Origin: Acidimicrobiia bacterium
GTDB taxonomy: Bacteria; Actinomycetota; Acidimicrobiia; IMCC26256; Chersky-534
Assembly: GCA_017882925.1 (NCBI GenBank)
Contig: JADGOM010000114.1
Span: forward strand, 1 to 38,089
DNA length: 38,089 nucleotides
Reading direction: 5' to 3'
The position numbers were made by a program, and so were the translations under genes. The notes beneath the pieces were generated by a model. It was given only the letters and a program-made list of their open reading frames with translations, searched no databases and had not been told where the DNA came from. Below are positions 1 through 7,630 of the stretch, piece by piece (within the stretch, counting starts at the first letter, position 1; each line of letters starts with the position of its first letter).

Positions 1-491
1 CCCCGCTCGATGCCGCTTCGGTTCACCGCGTGCAGGCCGACGGCGATCGGCTCGGTGAGCGACGCCATGTCGGCGCTGAGGCCGTTGGGCACCTTCAGGC
101 ACATGCCGGCGTCGAGGAGCATCTCCTCCGCGAAGCCGCCGACGATCCGGTTGGAGAAGCCGATCGCCTCGACCGCCGTCCCGCGCACCAGGAACGGCAT
201 CGCGACGGTGAGGTCGCCGGGGCCGACCGCGCTCGTGGTCTCCGGACCGAGCTCGAGCACCTCCCCGCAGTACTCGTGCCCCATCATGTAGTCGGCGTCG
301 GGATCGAAGGTCCGTTCCGCTCCGATGGCGTCCGACATCGCCACCACGCTCTCGGCGTGGCGCAGCGAGTGGAGATCCGAGCCGCAGATCCCGCAGCTCC
401 TCACCCGCACCAGCACCTGGCCCGCATCGGGCTCGAGGGCCGGCAGCTCCCCCACTCGCAGGACACCATTCCGGGCAACGACAGTCCGCAT
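1..491 (-). CDS. Zinc-type alcohol dehydrogenase (MDR family), N-terminal part, runs off the left edge
   Basis: The reading frame is absent from the ORF track because it leaves the window. Read from the minus strand it begins MRTVVARNGVLRVGELP and shows the medium-chain dehydrogenase N-terminus: CGICGSDLH (catalytic zinc Cys) and GHEYCGEV (His-Glu pair). These domains oxidise alcohols or reduce carbonyls with NAD(P). The usual four-cysteine structural zinc loop after GHE is missing; the chain goes from VGPGDLTVAMPFL directly to IVGGFAEEM. That is seen in some actinobacterial zinc dehydrogenase subfamilies but makes the substrate uncertain. About 163 residues are visible and the Rossmann half lies outside. 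An in-frame ATG at 503 would add four residues; I prefer 491 because the family N-terminus fits there. It is divergent from the next gene. Confidence 0.88.
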   Translation of the reverse strand, partial: MRTVVARNGVLRVGELPALEPDAGQVLVRVRSCGICGSDLHSLRHAESVVAMSDAIGAERTFDPDADYMMGHEYCGEVLELGPETTSAVGPGDLTVAMPFLVRGTAVEAIGFSNRIVGGFAEEMLLDAGMCLKVPNGLSADMASLTEPIAVGLHAVNRSGIER

Positions 492-592
492 GGGCGCCAC
501 CATGGCGAAGTGGGCGACCACGGTCAAGCGCAAGGGTCTTTCGTCCCGATGCGAAGGGCCGAAGGGTTCTCCGTGGCCCCGCGGCCGGCTCC

Positions 593-598
593 TACACT
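593..598 (+). promoter_or_regulatory. Putative -10 hexamer TACACT, leaderless start for the 605 gene
   Basis: TACACT ends exactly 6 nt before the ATG at 605, so transcription would begin at or next to the start codon. No Shine-Dalgarno sequence is visible. The -35 region is not recognisable. The same spacing recurs at several other genes in this window. Confidence 0.4.
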
Positions 599-604
599 CG
601 GCGT

Positions 605-1231
605 ATGACGTACACCAAGGTCTCAGCACTCGACGCAACCGGATACGTCCAGCTGCGCAAGGTCGCGACGCCCATCCCCGAGGCCGAGTACCTGGGCCTC
701 GAGTACATGGACTGGAAGAGCGGCGGCGACACCAACTTCGCCCCGATCGCGTCGGCCCGCGGCGAGCTCGAGTGCGCCGGCTTCTGGGACCACGGCAAGC
801 CCGACAAGGACGGCATCTGGACCAGCAACGCCGAGCGCTGCCCCACGATCGTCGAATGGGTCGAGCGGGTGGGCGCCAACTTCGGCCGGGTGCGCACGAT
901 CAAGCTCGAGCCCCAGGACTACGAGACCTCGCTGCAGCGCGGCCACCTCGACGACAACAACCGCCTCAACCCCGACGGCGAGGGTTGGGTGGTCCGCTGC
1001 TGGCTGGAGCTCACCGACAACCCCGACAGCTTCATGATCCTGCGTGAGGACAAGGACGACCCCTCGACCGAGACCCACATCCCGCTCCCACGCGGCGCGC
1101 AGTTCGTCGTCGACACCGAGCGCATGTGGCACGTCGTCTGCCACCCCGGCACCGAGCCCCGCTACGCGCTCATCGCGAGCTTCGAGAGCGGCGCCGACCT
1201 CGAGCGCTGGATCGAGTCCGAGCTCCCGTAG
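605..1231 (+). CDS. Hypothetical protein resembling aspartyl/asparaginyl beta-hydroxylase-type 2-oxoglutarate oxygenases
   Basis: This 208-residue soluble protein has no signal peptide. I do not recognise a named family for the whole chain. The C-terminal half reads like a double-stranded beta-helix oxygenase: H114-x-D116 in RGHLDD, then HIPLPRGAQFVVD, then H176 in MWHVV and R186 in EPRYAL. This matches the His-x-Asp...His iron triad and the Arg that binds 2-oxoglutarate in the Asp/Asn beta-hydroxylase family. The catalytic assignment is inference from the motif pattern. The gene stands alone, divergent from the alcohol dehydrogenase and convergent with a SnoaL-like gene. The start is the only ATG giving the full fold, and it sits just downstream of a -10-like box. 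Confidence 0.85.
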   Translation: MTYTKVSALDATGYVQLRKVATPIPEAEYLGLEYMDWKSGGDTNFAPIASARGELECAGFWDHGKPDKDGIWTSNAERCPTIVEWVERVGANFGRVRTIKLEPQDYETSLQRGHLDDNNRLNPDGEGWVVRCWLELTDNPDSFMILREDKDDPSTETHIPLPRGAQFVVDTERMWHVVCHPGTEPRYALIASFESGADLERWIESELP

Positions 1232-1238
1232 CCGCTAC

Positions 1239-1258
1239 GCGGCCGTCGGTGGGGCCGC
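1239..1258. terminator. Possible bidirectional terminator between convergent genes
   Basis: GCGGCC and GGCCGC form a 6-bp GC stem around an 8-nt loop. It lies exactly between two genes that converge (ends 1231 and 1258). There is no T-tract, as is usual in high-GC actinobacteria. The evidence is weak. Confidence 0.3.
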
Positions 1259-1578
1259 TACGCGATGAGCAGGTGCGAGATCCGGTCGTCGCGGAGCACG
1301 AAGATGAAGGTGGCGGGGCCGTTGTAGCCGTTGCCGCTGACCCGGACGTCGACGGTGACGGCGCCCGGGCCCTCGTCGAACCCGCCGACCGCGAACGTCG
1401 TCTGCACGCCGACGTTCTCGGTGTCGTTCCAGCTGGTGATCTCGTCGCGCCCGACGAACTCGCGACCCGAGTCGTTGAGCAGGGCGTCGTCGGTGAAGGC
1501 GGCGATGAACGCCTCGGTGTCCCCCGCGTTCGAGGCCGTGAAGAACTGCTCCACGGACGCCGGCAGCGTCGTGCTCAT
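1258..1578 (-). CDS. SnoaL-like / NTF2-fold protein
   Basis: This small cytoplasmic protein of 106 residues begins MSTTLPASVEQFFTASNAGD. The pattern VEQFFTASNAGDTEAFIAAFTDDALLND, followed by a short beta-sheet-rich tail, is the typical SnoaL/NTF2-like cone fold. Members range from polyketide cyclases and ketosteroid-isomerase relatives to ligand-binding proteins of unknown role, so no reaction can be assigned. The ORF track extends the frame far upstream (to 2283), but that part lies antisense to the SDR gene. The ATG at 1578 fits the family N-terminus and has a CACACT box ending 6 nt upstream. Confidence 0.85.
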   Translation of the reverse strand: MSTTLPASVEQFFTASNAGDTEAFIAAFTDDALLNDSGREFVGRDEITSWNDTENVGVQTTFAVGGFDEGPGAVTVDVRVSGNGYNGPATFIFVLRDDRISHLLIA

Positions 1579-1684
1579 GCCGCGAGTGTGCCGTAGCGGG
1601 GCGGCTCCCGCCTCGGATTCCTCCGCGCCCACGAGGCCGGGGTGGTGGCGCCCGCTAGCCTCGACCCGCGATCGAGGGGGGCCG

Positions 1685-2527
1685 ATGCGGGAGCTCGCAG
1701 GCAAGGTGGCGGTGGTCACCGGGGGCGGCGCGGGGATCGGGCTCGCCCTCGCCCGGGCGTTCGCCGCCGAGGGCATGCACCTGGTGCTCGCCGACGTCCA
1801 GGACGACGTCCTCGAGGCCGCGGCGGCCGAGCTCCGGGCCTCGGGTACCGAGGTGCTCGCGGTGCACACCGACGTCAGCGACCCCGACGCGGTCGACGCC
1901 CTGCACGCGGCCACGATCGAGCGCTTCGGCGCGGCGCACGTGTTGTGCAACAACGCCGGCGTCGAGGTCGGTGCGGCCACCTGGGAGCTGAACCGCGCCG
2001 CATGGCAGTGGGTCGTGGGCGTCAACCTCTTCGGCGTCGTCAACGGCCAGCAGTCGTTCCTGCCCACGATGCTCGCCCAGAACGAGGGCCACATCGTCAA
2101 CACCGCGTCGCTCGCCGGGCTGCTCGCGCTGCCGTTCAGCGCGCCGTACACCGCCACCAAGCACGCGGTGGTCGGGCTCTCGGAGTCGCTGTTCCACGAG
2201 CTCGCGCTCACCGGGTCCGAGGTCCACGTGTCGGTCCTCTGCCCCGGCTGGGTCAAGACGCGGATCTTCGAGTCGACCCGCAACTACCCGGCGGGCGGCG
2301 GTGCGCCGCCCGAGACCGCGGTGCCGGTCGCGAAGATGGTCGAGGAGTGGGCCGCCAACGCGGTCGCGGAGGGCGTCGAGCCGGCCGAGATCGCCCGCCA
2401 GGTCGTCGAGGCGGTGAAGGCCGACCGGTTCTGGATCCTCACGCACCCCGAGATCTCGCCGGCGGTCATGGGCCGATTCAAGGCCGCGACCAGCGGCGAC
2501 AACCCGCGCGCCCCGGACGTCGTGTGA
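1685..2527 (+). CDS. Short-chain dehydrogenase/reductase (SDR)
   Basis: This 280-residue classical SDR would oxidise or reduce an alcohol/ketone with NAD(P). The cofactor motif TGGGAGIG is near residue 12, NNAGV follows in the fourth strand, and the catalytic Ser-Tyr-Lys set is visible as NTASLAG and YTATK. The C-terminal extension (ETAVPVAKMVEEW... ILTHPE) is typical of actinobacterial SDRs linked to lipid or steroid-like substrates. The ATG at 1685 is supported by homology; the track's longer frame covers the SnoaL region antisense. The stop codon overlaps the GTG of the next gene (GTGA), so the two are probably translationally coupled. Confidence 0.95.
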   Translation: MRELAGKVAVVTGGGAGIGLALARAFAAEGMHLVLADVQDDVLEAAAAELRASGTEVLAVHTDVSDPDAVDALHAATIERFGAAHVLCNNAGVEVGAATWELNRAAWQWVVGVNLFGVVNGQQSFLPTMLAQNEGHIVNTASLAGLLALPFSAPYTATKHAVVGLSESLFHELALTGSEVHVSVLCPGWVKTRIFESTRNYPAGGGAPPETAVPVAKMVEEWAANAVAEGVEPAEIARQVVEAVKADRFWILTHPEISPAVMGRFKAATSGDNPRAPDVV

Positions 2528-3438
2528 GCGCCGGGGCGCCGCCCGCCGACGGCATCGTCGCAGCCTGGGCCAAGCAGGGGTGGTTCCACGAGTTCGACGA
2601 GCGCGCGGTCTTCGTCGCCGACCTCGGCCCCGACGACGATCCCGAGCCGGTGCTCGTGCTCCACGGGTTCCCGACGAGCGGCGCCGACTGGCACGCGGTC
2701 GCGGCGGCGCTGGCGACGGGCGGTCGGCGGGTCGTGGTCCCCGATCTCCTCGGCTACGGCTTCAGCGCCAAGCCCGACCAGGAGTACTCGCTCTTCGTGC
2801 AGGCCGACCTCGTCGAGAGCGTGATCGCCGACCTCGGGATCGACTGCGTCGCGCTCGTCACCCACGACATGGGCAACTCGGTGGGCGGGGAGATCCTCGC
2901 CCGCGCCCTCGACGGCGAGCTCGGCTTCGGCGTCGAGCGACGGGTCCTCACCAACGGCTCGATCTACATCGACCTCGCGCAGTTGAGCGCCGGCCAGCAG
3001 CTCCTGCTCTCGCTCCCCGACGCGATGCTCACGGAGGCGGAGGCGGAGCTCGTGGGGGCGGAGCTCCTGCACGGTGCGTTGGTGGCGACGTTCGCGCCCG
3101 GCAGCCGCGTCGCCGACGCGGAGGTCGACGCGATGGTCGAGCTGGTGCTCCGGCGCGACGGCAACCGCCTGTTGCCGCGCACCATCCGCTACATCGAGGA
3201 GCGCCGCGAGCACGAGGGCCGGTGGACCGGCGCCGTGGAGTCGCACGCCGCGCCGCTCACCGTGATCTGGGGTGACGCGGATCCCATCGCGGTCGTCGCG
3301 ATGACCGGCCAGCTGCTCGACCGTCGCCCCGGCACCCCGGTCACCCACCTCGCGGGCGTCGGCCACTACCCGATGCTCGAGGCGCCGGAGCCGTTCCTCG
3401 ACGCGCTGCGCACGGGGCTCGCCCCGTTGCCCGGATAG
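2524..3438 (+). CDS. Alpha/beta hydrolase with Asp nucleophile (epoxide hydrolase / MEST-like)
   Basis: This 304-residue alpha/beta hydrolase starts at a GTG overlapping the SDR stop. The oxyanion region is LHGFPTSGADW. The nucleophile elbow reads VTHDMGN with Asp115 in place of Ser, as in epoxide hydrolases and haloalkane dehalogenases. The acid is in GDADPI and the catalytic His in GVGHYPMLEAPE. The stretch after the elbow, VLTNGSIYIDLAQLS, recalls MEST (mesoderm-specific transcript) proteins, which have an Asp elbow and an NGG-type loop. The likely chemistry is hydrolysis of an epoxide or halide through an alkyl-enzyme ester; the substrate is unknown. Coupling to the SDR suggests consecutive steps on one compound. 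Confidence 0.92.
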   Translation: MSAGAPPADGIVAAWAKQGWFHEFDERAVFVADLGPDDDPEPVLVLHGFPTSGADWHAVAAALATGGRRVVVPDLLGYGFSAKPDQEYSLFVQADLVESVIADLGIDCVALVTHDMGNSVGGEILARALDGELGFGVERRVLTNGSIYIDLAQLSAGQQLLLSLPDAMLTEAEAELVGAELLHGALVATFAPGSRVADAEVDAMVELVLRRDGNRLLPRTIRYIEERREHEGRWTGAVESHAAPLTVIWGDADPIAVVAMTGQLLDRRPGTPVTHLAGVGHYPMLEAPEPFLDALRTGLAPLPG

Positions 3439-3474
3439 CGCGGCCCGCACCGGACCGGCCGGCCTCCGCTGCGA

Positions 3475-5046
3475 CTACCGGGCCACCCCCGGGTGCACCA
3501 CGATCCCGCCCGAGCCCGACGCCGGGGCCGTCATGATCGGGACGGTCGGCGGCGTACCGGTCGAGCCGCTCCCCGCCCTACCGGGGTAGGTCGTCACCGG
3601 CGGCACCGGGTCGTTCTGGCTCGCGGTCGTGGTGGTCGGGGGCGGCGCGGTCGGGGGCGGCGCGGTCGGGGGCGGCACGGTGCCGGTGGAGCCCGTCATC
3701 GTGTCGGAGACGAGGCGGACGACGAGATCGTCGAGCGAGAGCACCGAGTAGTCACGCACGTGGTGCGAGGTCGAGTCACCCGGCTCCGGCGCCCCGGCGG
3801 GTCCATAGGTGAGGAAGGTGAAGCGGCCGCCGGTCAGCTCCGCGAGCTGGCGGAAGATGTACTCGCCCTGGTCGCCGAGCCCGCTCGACGCGACCGGGTC
3901 GATCACGATCCCCGACCGGGCCGCCTCGAACACCTCCTTCGCGTAGTCGCTGTCACCCGGGTAGTCGAGGTGCGGCGCGGCGTCGCCCACGAGGAACATG
4001 AGCTTCACGGTGTCGGCGCCGCGCCATGCCGGCTTGTGGATCGCGTCGTCGAGCGCGGCGTTCACGCTCTCGGGCGTGTCGCCCCCGCCCTGCGCGCTGA
4101 TCTCGCCGAGCGCCTTCGTGAAGTCGGCGACGTTGCCCGTGAAGTCGAACGTGCGGGTCACGTACGAGTCCCCGCGGTCGCGGAACACGGTGAGCGCGAA
4201 GTGCACGTCGGGCTGCACGGGGAGGGCGGCGATGCGGTCGGCGATCGAGACCATGTTGGCCTTGAGCTGCTCGATCTCGTCGCCCATCGAGCCGGTGGTG
4301 TCGACGCAGAAGAGCACGTCGAGCCGCTTCGGCGTCGTCGTAGCCGGGGTGTCGAGCTCCACCCGGATCGGCGTGGTGTCGGACAGGGCGACCGTCGCCG
4401 TGGCCGCGCCGAGCTCCACCCGCACCTCGTACGCAGGCGACGGCTGCTGCTGTTGCTGCCGTTGCTGCTGGAGCTCGACCGCGTTCGCGGGGCCGAAGAG
4501 GAAGACGCGGCCGTCGGCGTGGGTCACCGCGGTCGCGACCGCGGCGCCGCCCGAGCTCGGGGTGAGCTGCACGGTCGCGCCGAGCACCGGGTGACCCGCG
4601 CGGTCCACGACCTGCACGACGATCCGACCGGTGACGTCGACGTCGTGCACGTCGAGCCCGGCGGCGAGCGCCTGCTGCCGGTAGGCGAGGTAGTCGGCCC
4701 ACCGCTCGTTGTCGTCGACGCTGCCGGCGCGGAGCGCGCCCGACTGCGGCGCGACGGTCGGCCCGTCGGGCGCGGGCTGCGCCGGCCCCGATTCCGCCAT
4801 CGTCGCGGTGGAATCGCCCGCCGCGGCCGGGACCCGGCCGGCTGCGCCCGGGTCCATCGTCGTGGTCATCGGCGCGCCGTCCGCCATCGCGAGCCTGCGC
4901 CCCCCACTCCCCTGGGGCCCGTTGGTGGGCCGGCCGTCGATCCAGCCCCGGGCGACCGCGTGACCACCGCTCCCGCTCCCCGCGGCGCAGCCGGCCGCGA
5001 CGACCGCGCCCAGCAACACCATCGAACCCACCCGCAGCACGCGCAC
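3475..5046 (-). CDS. Secreted von Willebrand factor A-domain lipoprotein
   Basis: A 523-residue exported lipoprotein. The GTG at 5046 is preceded by GAGAGGGG, and the chain begins VRVLRVGSMVLLGAVVAAGC with a lipobox cysteine at about residue 20. A low-complexity linker follows, then a beta-rich Ig/carboxypeptidase-regulatory-like segment (GRIVVQVVDRAGHPVLGATVQL, about 140-185). Next come a glutamine run (about 193-201) and a VWA domain from about residue 240, with the MIDAS motif DTTGSMGDE. The tail is proline/threonine-rich, with PPPTA repeated three times as a 15-bp DNA repeat. VWA domains bind protein ligands through a metal ion. The role is probably envelope adhesion or sensing. The track's longer frame to 5649 runs antisense through the next gene. 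The gene is divergent from the monooxygenase at 5143. Confidence 0.9.
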   Translation of the reverse strand: MRVLRVGSMVLLGAVVAAGCAAGSGSGGHAVARGWIDGRPTNGPQGSGGRRLAMADGAPMTTTMDPGAAGRVPAAAGDSTATMAESGPAQPAPDGPTVAPQSGALRAGSVDDNERWADYLAYRQQALAAGLDVHDVDVTGRIVVQVVDRAGHPVLGATVQLTPSSGGAAVATAVTHADGRVFLFGPANAVELQQQRQQQQQPSPAYEVRVELGAATATVALSDTTPIRVELDTPATTTPKRLDVLFCVDTTGSMGDEIEQLKANMVSIADRIAALPVQPDVHFALTVFRDRGDSYVTRTFDFTGNVADFTKALGEISAQGGGDTPESVNAALDDAIHKPAWRGADTVKLMFLVGDAAPHLDYPGDSDYAKEVFEAARSGIVIDPVASSGLGDQGEYIFRQLAELTGGRFTFLTYGPAGAPEPGDSTSHHVRDYSVLSLDDLVVRLVSDTMTGSTGTVPPPTAPPPTAPPPTTTTASQNDPVPPVTTYPGRAGSGSTGTPPTVPIMTAPASGSGGIVVHPGVAR

Positions 5047-5107
5047 GCCGGACCCCTCTCGTCGCTCCGTCCGGTCCGACGAGCCGGGAGTGGGTCCGGT
5101 TCCCGGC

Positions 5108-5136
5108 TTGACCGAGGAAATCCGCGCGACCACTGT
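5108..5136 (+). promoter_or_regulatory. Promoter of the luciferase-like monooxygenase, leaderless
   Basis: TTGACC (5108-5113) and CACTGT (5131-5136) are separated by exactly 17 bp, and the ATG follows 6 nt after the -10. This is the best-formed sigma-70-type promoter among the leaderless candidates in the window. It lies in the intergenic space shared with the divergent lipoprotein gene. Confidence 0.55.
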
Positions 5137-5142
5137 GCGGCG

Positions 5143-6291
5143 ATGAAGTTCGGGATCTTCCTCGCGCCCTTCCACGCAGTCCTCGGCCAGAACCCCACGC
5201 TGGCCCTCGAACGCGACCTCGAGCTGATCGTCGCCCTCGACCGCCTCGGCTACGACGAGGCGTGGATCGGCGAGCACCACTCCGGTGGGGTCGAGACGAT
5301 CGCGTCGCCCGAGGTGTTCATCGCGGTCGCGGCGGAGCGCACCAAGCACATCAAGCTCGGCACCGGCGTGAGCTCGATCCCGTACCACCAGCCGCTGATG
5401 CTCGCCGACCGGATGGTCCTCCTCGACCACCTCACCCGCGGCCGCGTGATGCTCGGGTGCGGACCGGGTCAGCTCACGTCGGACGCGCTGATGATGGGCA
5501 TCCCCCCCGACACGCAGCGCCCCCGCCTCGAGGAGGGCCTCGAGGCGATCATGCAGCTCCTCACGTCGCCCGACCCGGTGACGATGCACACCGACTGGTT
5601 CACGCTCGACGACGCCCGGCTCCAGCTCGCGCCCTACACGCGCCCACACTTCCCGATCGCGGTCGCGGCGTCGATCTCACCGTCGGGGCCGTCGACCGCG
5701 GGGCGCCATGGCGTCGGCCTGCTCAGCGTGGCGGCCACCGCGAAGGCGGGCTTCGACCTGCTCGGCACGCACTGGCAGGTGCTCGAGGAGAACGCGAAGG
5801 CCAACGGCCAGGTCGCCGACCGCGGGCAGTGGCGGCTCGTCGCGCCCATGCACATCGCGGAGACGAAGGAGCAGGCGCGCAAGGACGTCGAGCACGGCAT
5901 CGTCGACTTCGCCCGCTACTTCCGCCACATCCTCCCGTTCGGGCCGGTGGGCGCGGGCGAGACGACCGCCGAGATCCTCGATTCGGTGGAGCGCGAGGGC
6001 TTCGCGCTCGTGGGCACGCCCGACGACGCCATCCAGCGCATCAAGGAGCTCGAGGAGCAGTCGAACGGCGGGTTCGGCACCTTCCTGCTCTTCGGCCACG
6101 AGTGGGCCGACCGCGAGGCGACGCTCCGCAGCTACGAGCTGCTGGCGCGCGACGTGATGCCGCACTTCCAGGACTCGCTGCGCGCCCCGCTCGGCAGCGC
6201 GGACTGGGTCGCAGGATCCGGCGGCCGGTTCTCCGACGCCGCCGGCCACGCGATCAACAAGGCGATCGAGGACTACCAGAGGCCGGTCTGA
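5143..6291 (+). CDS. LLM class flavin-dependent monooxygenase
   Basis: A 382-residue TIM-barrel protein of the bacterial-luciferase-like family (FMNH2- or F420-dependent). It begins MKFGIFLAPFH, then shows DEAWIGEHHSGG, LGTGVSSIPYHQPLMLADRM and GRVMLGCGPGQL, the usual strand and flavin-phosphate elements. The EHHSGG segment and overall length resemble limonene-monooxygenase/alkanal-monooxygenase-type members more than strict F420 dehydrogenases; cofactor choice is not decided by sequence reading alone. The ORF track starts the frame far upstream inside the antisense lipoprotein. The ATG at 5143 gives the canonical N-terminus and lies 6 nt after the promoter -10. Confidence 0.94.
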   Translation: MKFGIFLAPFHAVLGQNPTLALERDLELIVALDRLGYDEAWIGEHHSGGVETIASPEVFIAVAAERTKHIKLGTGVSSIPYHQPLMLADRMVLLDHLTRGRVMLGCGPGQLTSDALMMGIPPDTQRPRLEEGLEAIMQLLTSPDPVTMHTDWFTLDDARLQLAPYTRPHFPIAVAASISPSGPSTAGRHGVGLLSVAATAKAGFDLLGTHWQVLEENAKANGQVADRGQWRLVAPMHIAETKEQARKDVEHGIVDFARYFRHILPFGPVGAGETTAEILDSVEREGFALVGTPDDAIQRIKELEEQSNGGFGTFLLFGHEWADREATLRSYELLARDVMPHFQDSLRAPLGSADWVAGSGGRFSDAAGHAINKAIEDYQRPV

Positions 6292-6312
6292 CCCGCGCAG
6301 CTCCTCGTGGGG

Positions 6313-6738
6313 TCAGTCGCGGAGCTCGGTGTTCACGGGGCTGCCCTGGTGGAGGATCATCCGCCACTCGTCGCCGTCGCGGACGAACACGTTGACCGCC
6401 GCCACCTTGGCCTCCGACAACGGGCCCGGGTTCTCCGGTGCGTTGGCGGCGCCCGAAGCCTGGAGGATGTTCTCGTCGACGGTCACCACCGCGGTCGCGC
6501 CGATCACCTCGACGTGGGCGTCGGTGAGGAAGAACTGGATGTAGCCGGTGCCGCGGAAGATCGCGTCGATCGACCCCGCGACCTTGGCCCAGCCCTGGAT
6601 CCGCGGCCAACCCGGGTGCACGACCGTGGCCCGATCCGACCGCTCCCACACGTCGGCCATCCGGTCGATGTCGCCGGACTCGAACGCGGCGTAGAACTCC
6701 GCGTTCGCCTCCAGCACCGCGTCCTCGTCGCTCAACAC
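6313..6738 (-). CDS. SnoaL-like / NTF2-fold protein (nuclear transport factor 2-like)
   Basis: A 141-residue protein starting at GTG (VLSDEDAVLEANAEFYAAFESGDIDRMADVWERSD). It has an AGGA ribosome-binding sequence 8 nt upstream. The helix FYAAFESGDIDRMADVW and the beta-sheet half ending EWRMILHQGSPV are characteristic of SnoaL_3/DUF4440-like NTF2-fold proteins. The biochemical role is unknown; related proteins are often ketosteroid-isomerase-like or cofactor-free cyclases. It is convergent with the LLM monooxygenase and divergent from the alpha/beta hydrolase. The track's 165-residue version adds 24 residues that are unlike the family. Confidence 0.88.
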   Translation of the reverse strand: MLSDEDAVLEANAEFYAAFESGDIDRMADVWERSDRATVVHPGWPRIQGWAKVAGSIDAIFRGTGYIQFFLTDAHVEVIGATAVVTVDENILQASGAANAPENPGPLSEAKVAAVNVFVRDGDEWRMILHQGSPVNTELRD

Positions 6739-6778
6739 GGCTTCATCCTCGCACGACCCGCGGGGCAGACTGCCGGGC

Positions 6779-7618
6779 GTGCTCCGACCCGCGACCCGGA
6801 TGATCGCCACTCCCGACGTGCAGCTCGCGGTCCACGACTGGGGCGGCGACGGTCCGCCGGTCCTTCTGGCTCACCCCACCGGCTTCCACGGCGTGGCCTG
6901 GGCCCCGGTCGCGGCGTTGCTGGTGGCCGCGGGCCGCCACCCGTGGTCGTTCGACTTCCGGGGGCACGGCCGCAGCGACCGCGCACCCGCGGGCTACGCC
7001 TGGGCCGGCTTCGCCGACGACGCGCTCGCCGTGACCCGCGCGCTCGGCCTCGACGGCGACCCCTCCCTACTGGCGTGGGGCCACTCGAAGGGCGCGGCGG
7101 CCCTCTTGCTGGCGGAGGCCCGCGCGCCCGGCACCTTCGCCCGCATCTACGCGTTCGAGCCGATCATCATCCGAGGCATGGCGCCGGGCGACAACCCGCT
7201 GTCGCGCGGCGCGCGGAAGCGGCGCGCGGTCTGGGCGTCACGTGACGAGGCGCGCGCGTCGTACGCGTCACGCCCGCCCCTCGACGCGCTCAGCCCCGCG
7301 GCACTCGACGCCTACGTCGACTACGGCTTCCGCGACCTGCCCGACGGCGCGGTGACGCTCCGGTGCCTTCCCGACGACGAGGCCGAGATCTACGCGATGG
7401 CGCTCGATGCCGACGTGTGGCCCGCGCTGCCCGGCATCCAGGCGCGCGTGTGCGTCGCGTGCGGCGAGCTGACCGACGCGATCGGCCCCGCCGCGGCCGA
7501 GGCCATCGCGGCCGAGCTCCCGCACGGCGCGCCCGAGGTCTTCCCGGGCCTCGGCCACTTCGGCCCGCTCGAGGACCCCGACACCGTCACCGCCGCGGCC
7601 CTCGCCTTCACCGCGTAG
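6779..7618 (+). CDS. Alpha/beta hydrolase (serine nucleophile)
   Basis: A 279-residue serine hydrolase. The oxyanion segment is LLAHPTGFHG, the substrate-strand motif is FDFRGHGRSD, the nucleophile elbow is GHSKG, and the catalytic His is in GLGHFGPLEDP. It would cleave an ester, lactone or similar bond; the substrate is unknown. The start is either GTG at 6779 (CAGACT ends 6 nt upstream) or ATG at 6800, which begins MIATPDVQLAVHDWGG and fits the fold equally well. It is divergent from the SnoaL-like gene with about 40 bp between them, and convergent with the repeat-protein operon 12 bp downstream. Confidence 0.93.
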   Translation: MLRPATRMIATPDVQLAVHDWGGDGPPVLLAHPTGFHGVAWAPVAALLVAAGRHPWSFDFRGHGRSDRAPAGYAWAGFADDALAVTRALGLDGDPSLLAWGHSKGAAALLLAEARAPGTFARIYAFEPIIIRGMAPGDNPLSRGARKRRAVWASRDEARASYASRPPLDALSPAALDAYVDYGFRDLPDGAVTLRCLPDDEAEIYAMALDADVWPALPGIQARVCVACGELTDAIGPAAAEAIAAELPHGAPEVFPGLGHFGPLEDPDTVTAAALAFTA

Positions 7619-7630
7619 ACCTCGGGCGGG

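Noticed and set aside
3493-5142. Long plus-strand frame before the LLM monooxygenase (track 3493-6291)
   Set aside because: It is arginine/glycine-rich sequence opposite the VWA lipoprotein. The enzyme begins at ATG 5143 with a promoter directly upstream.
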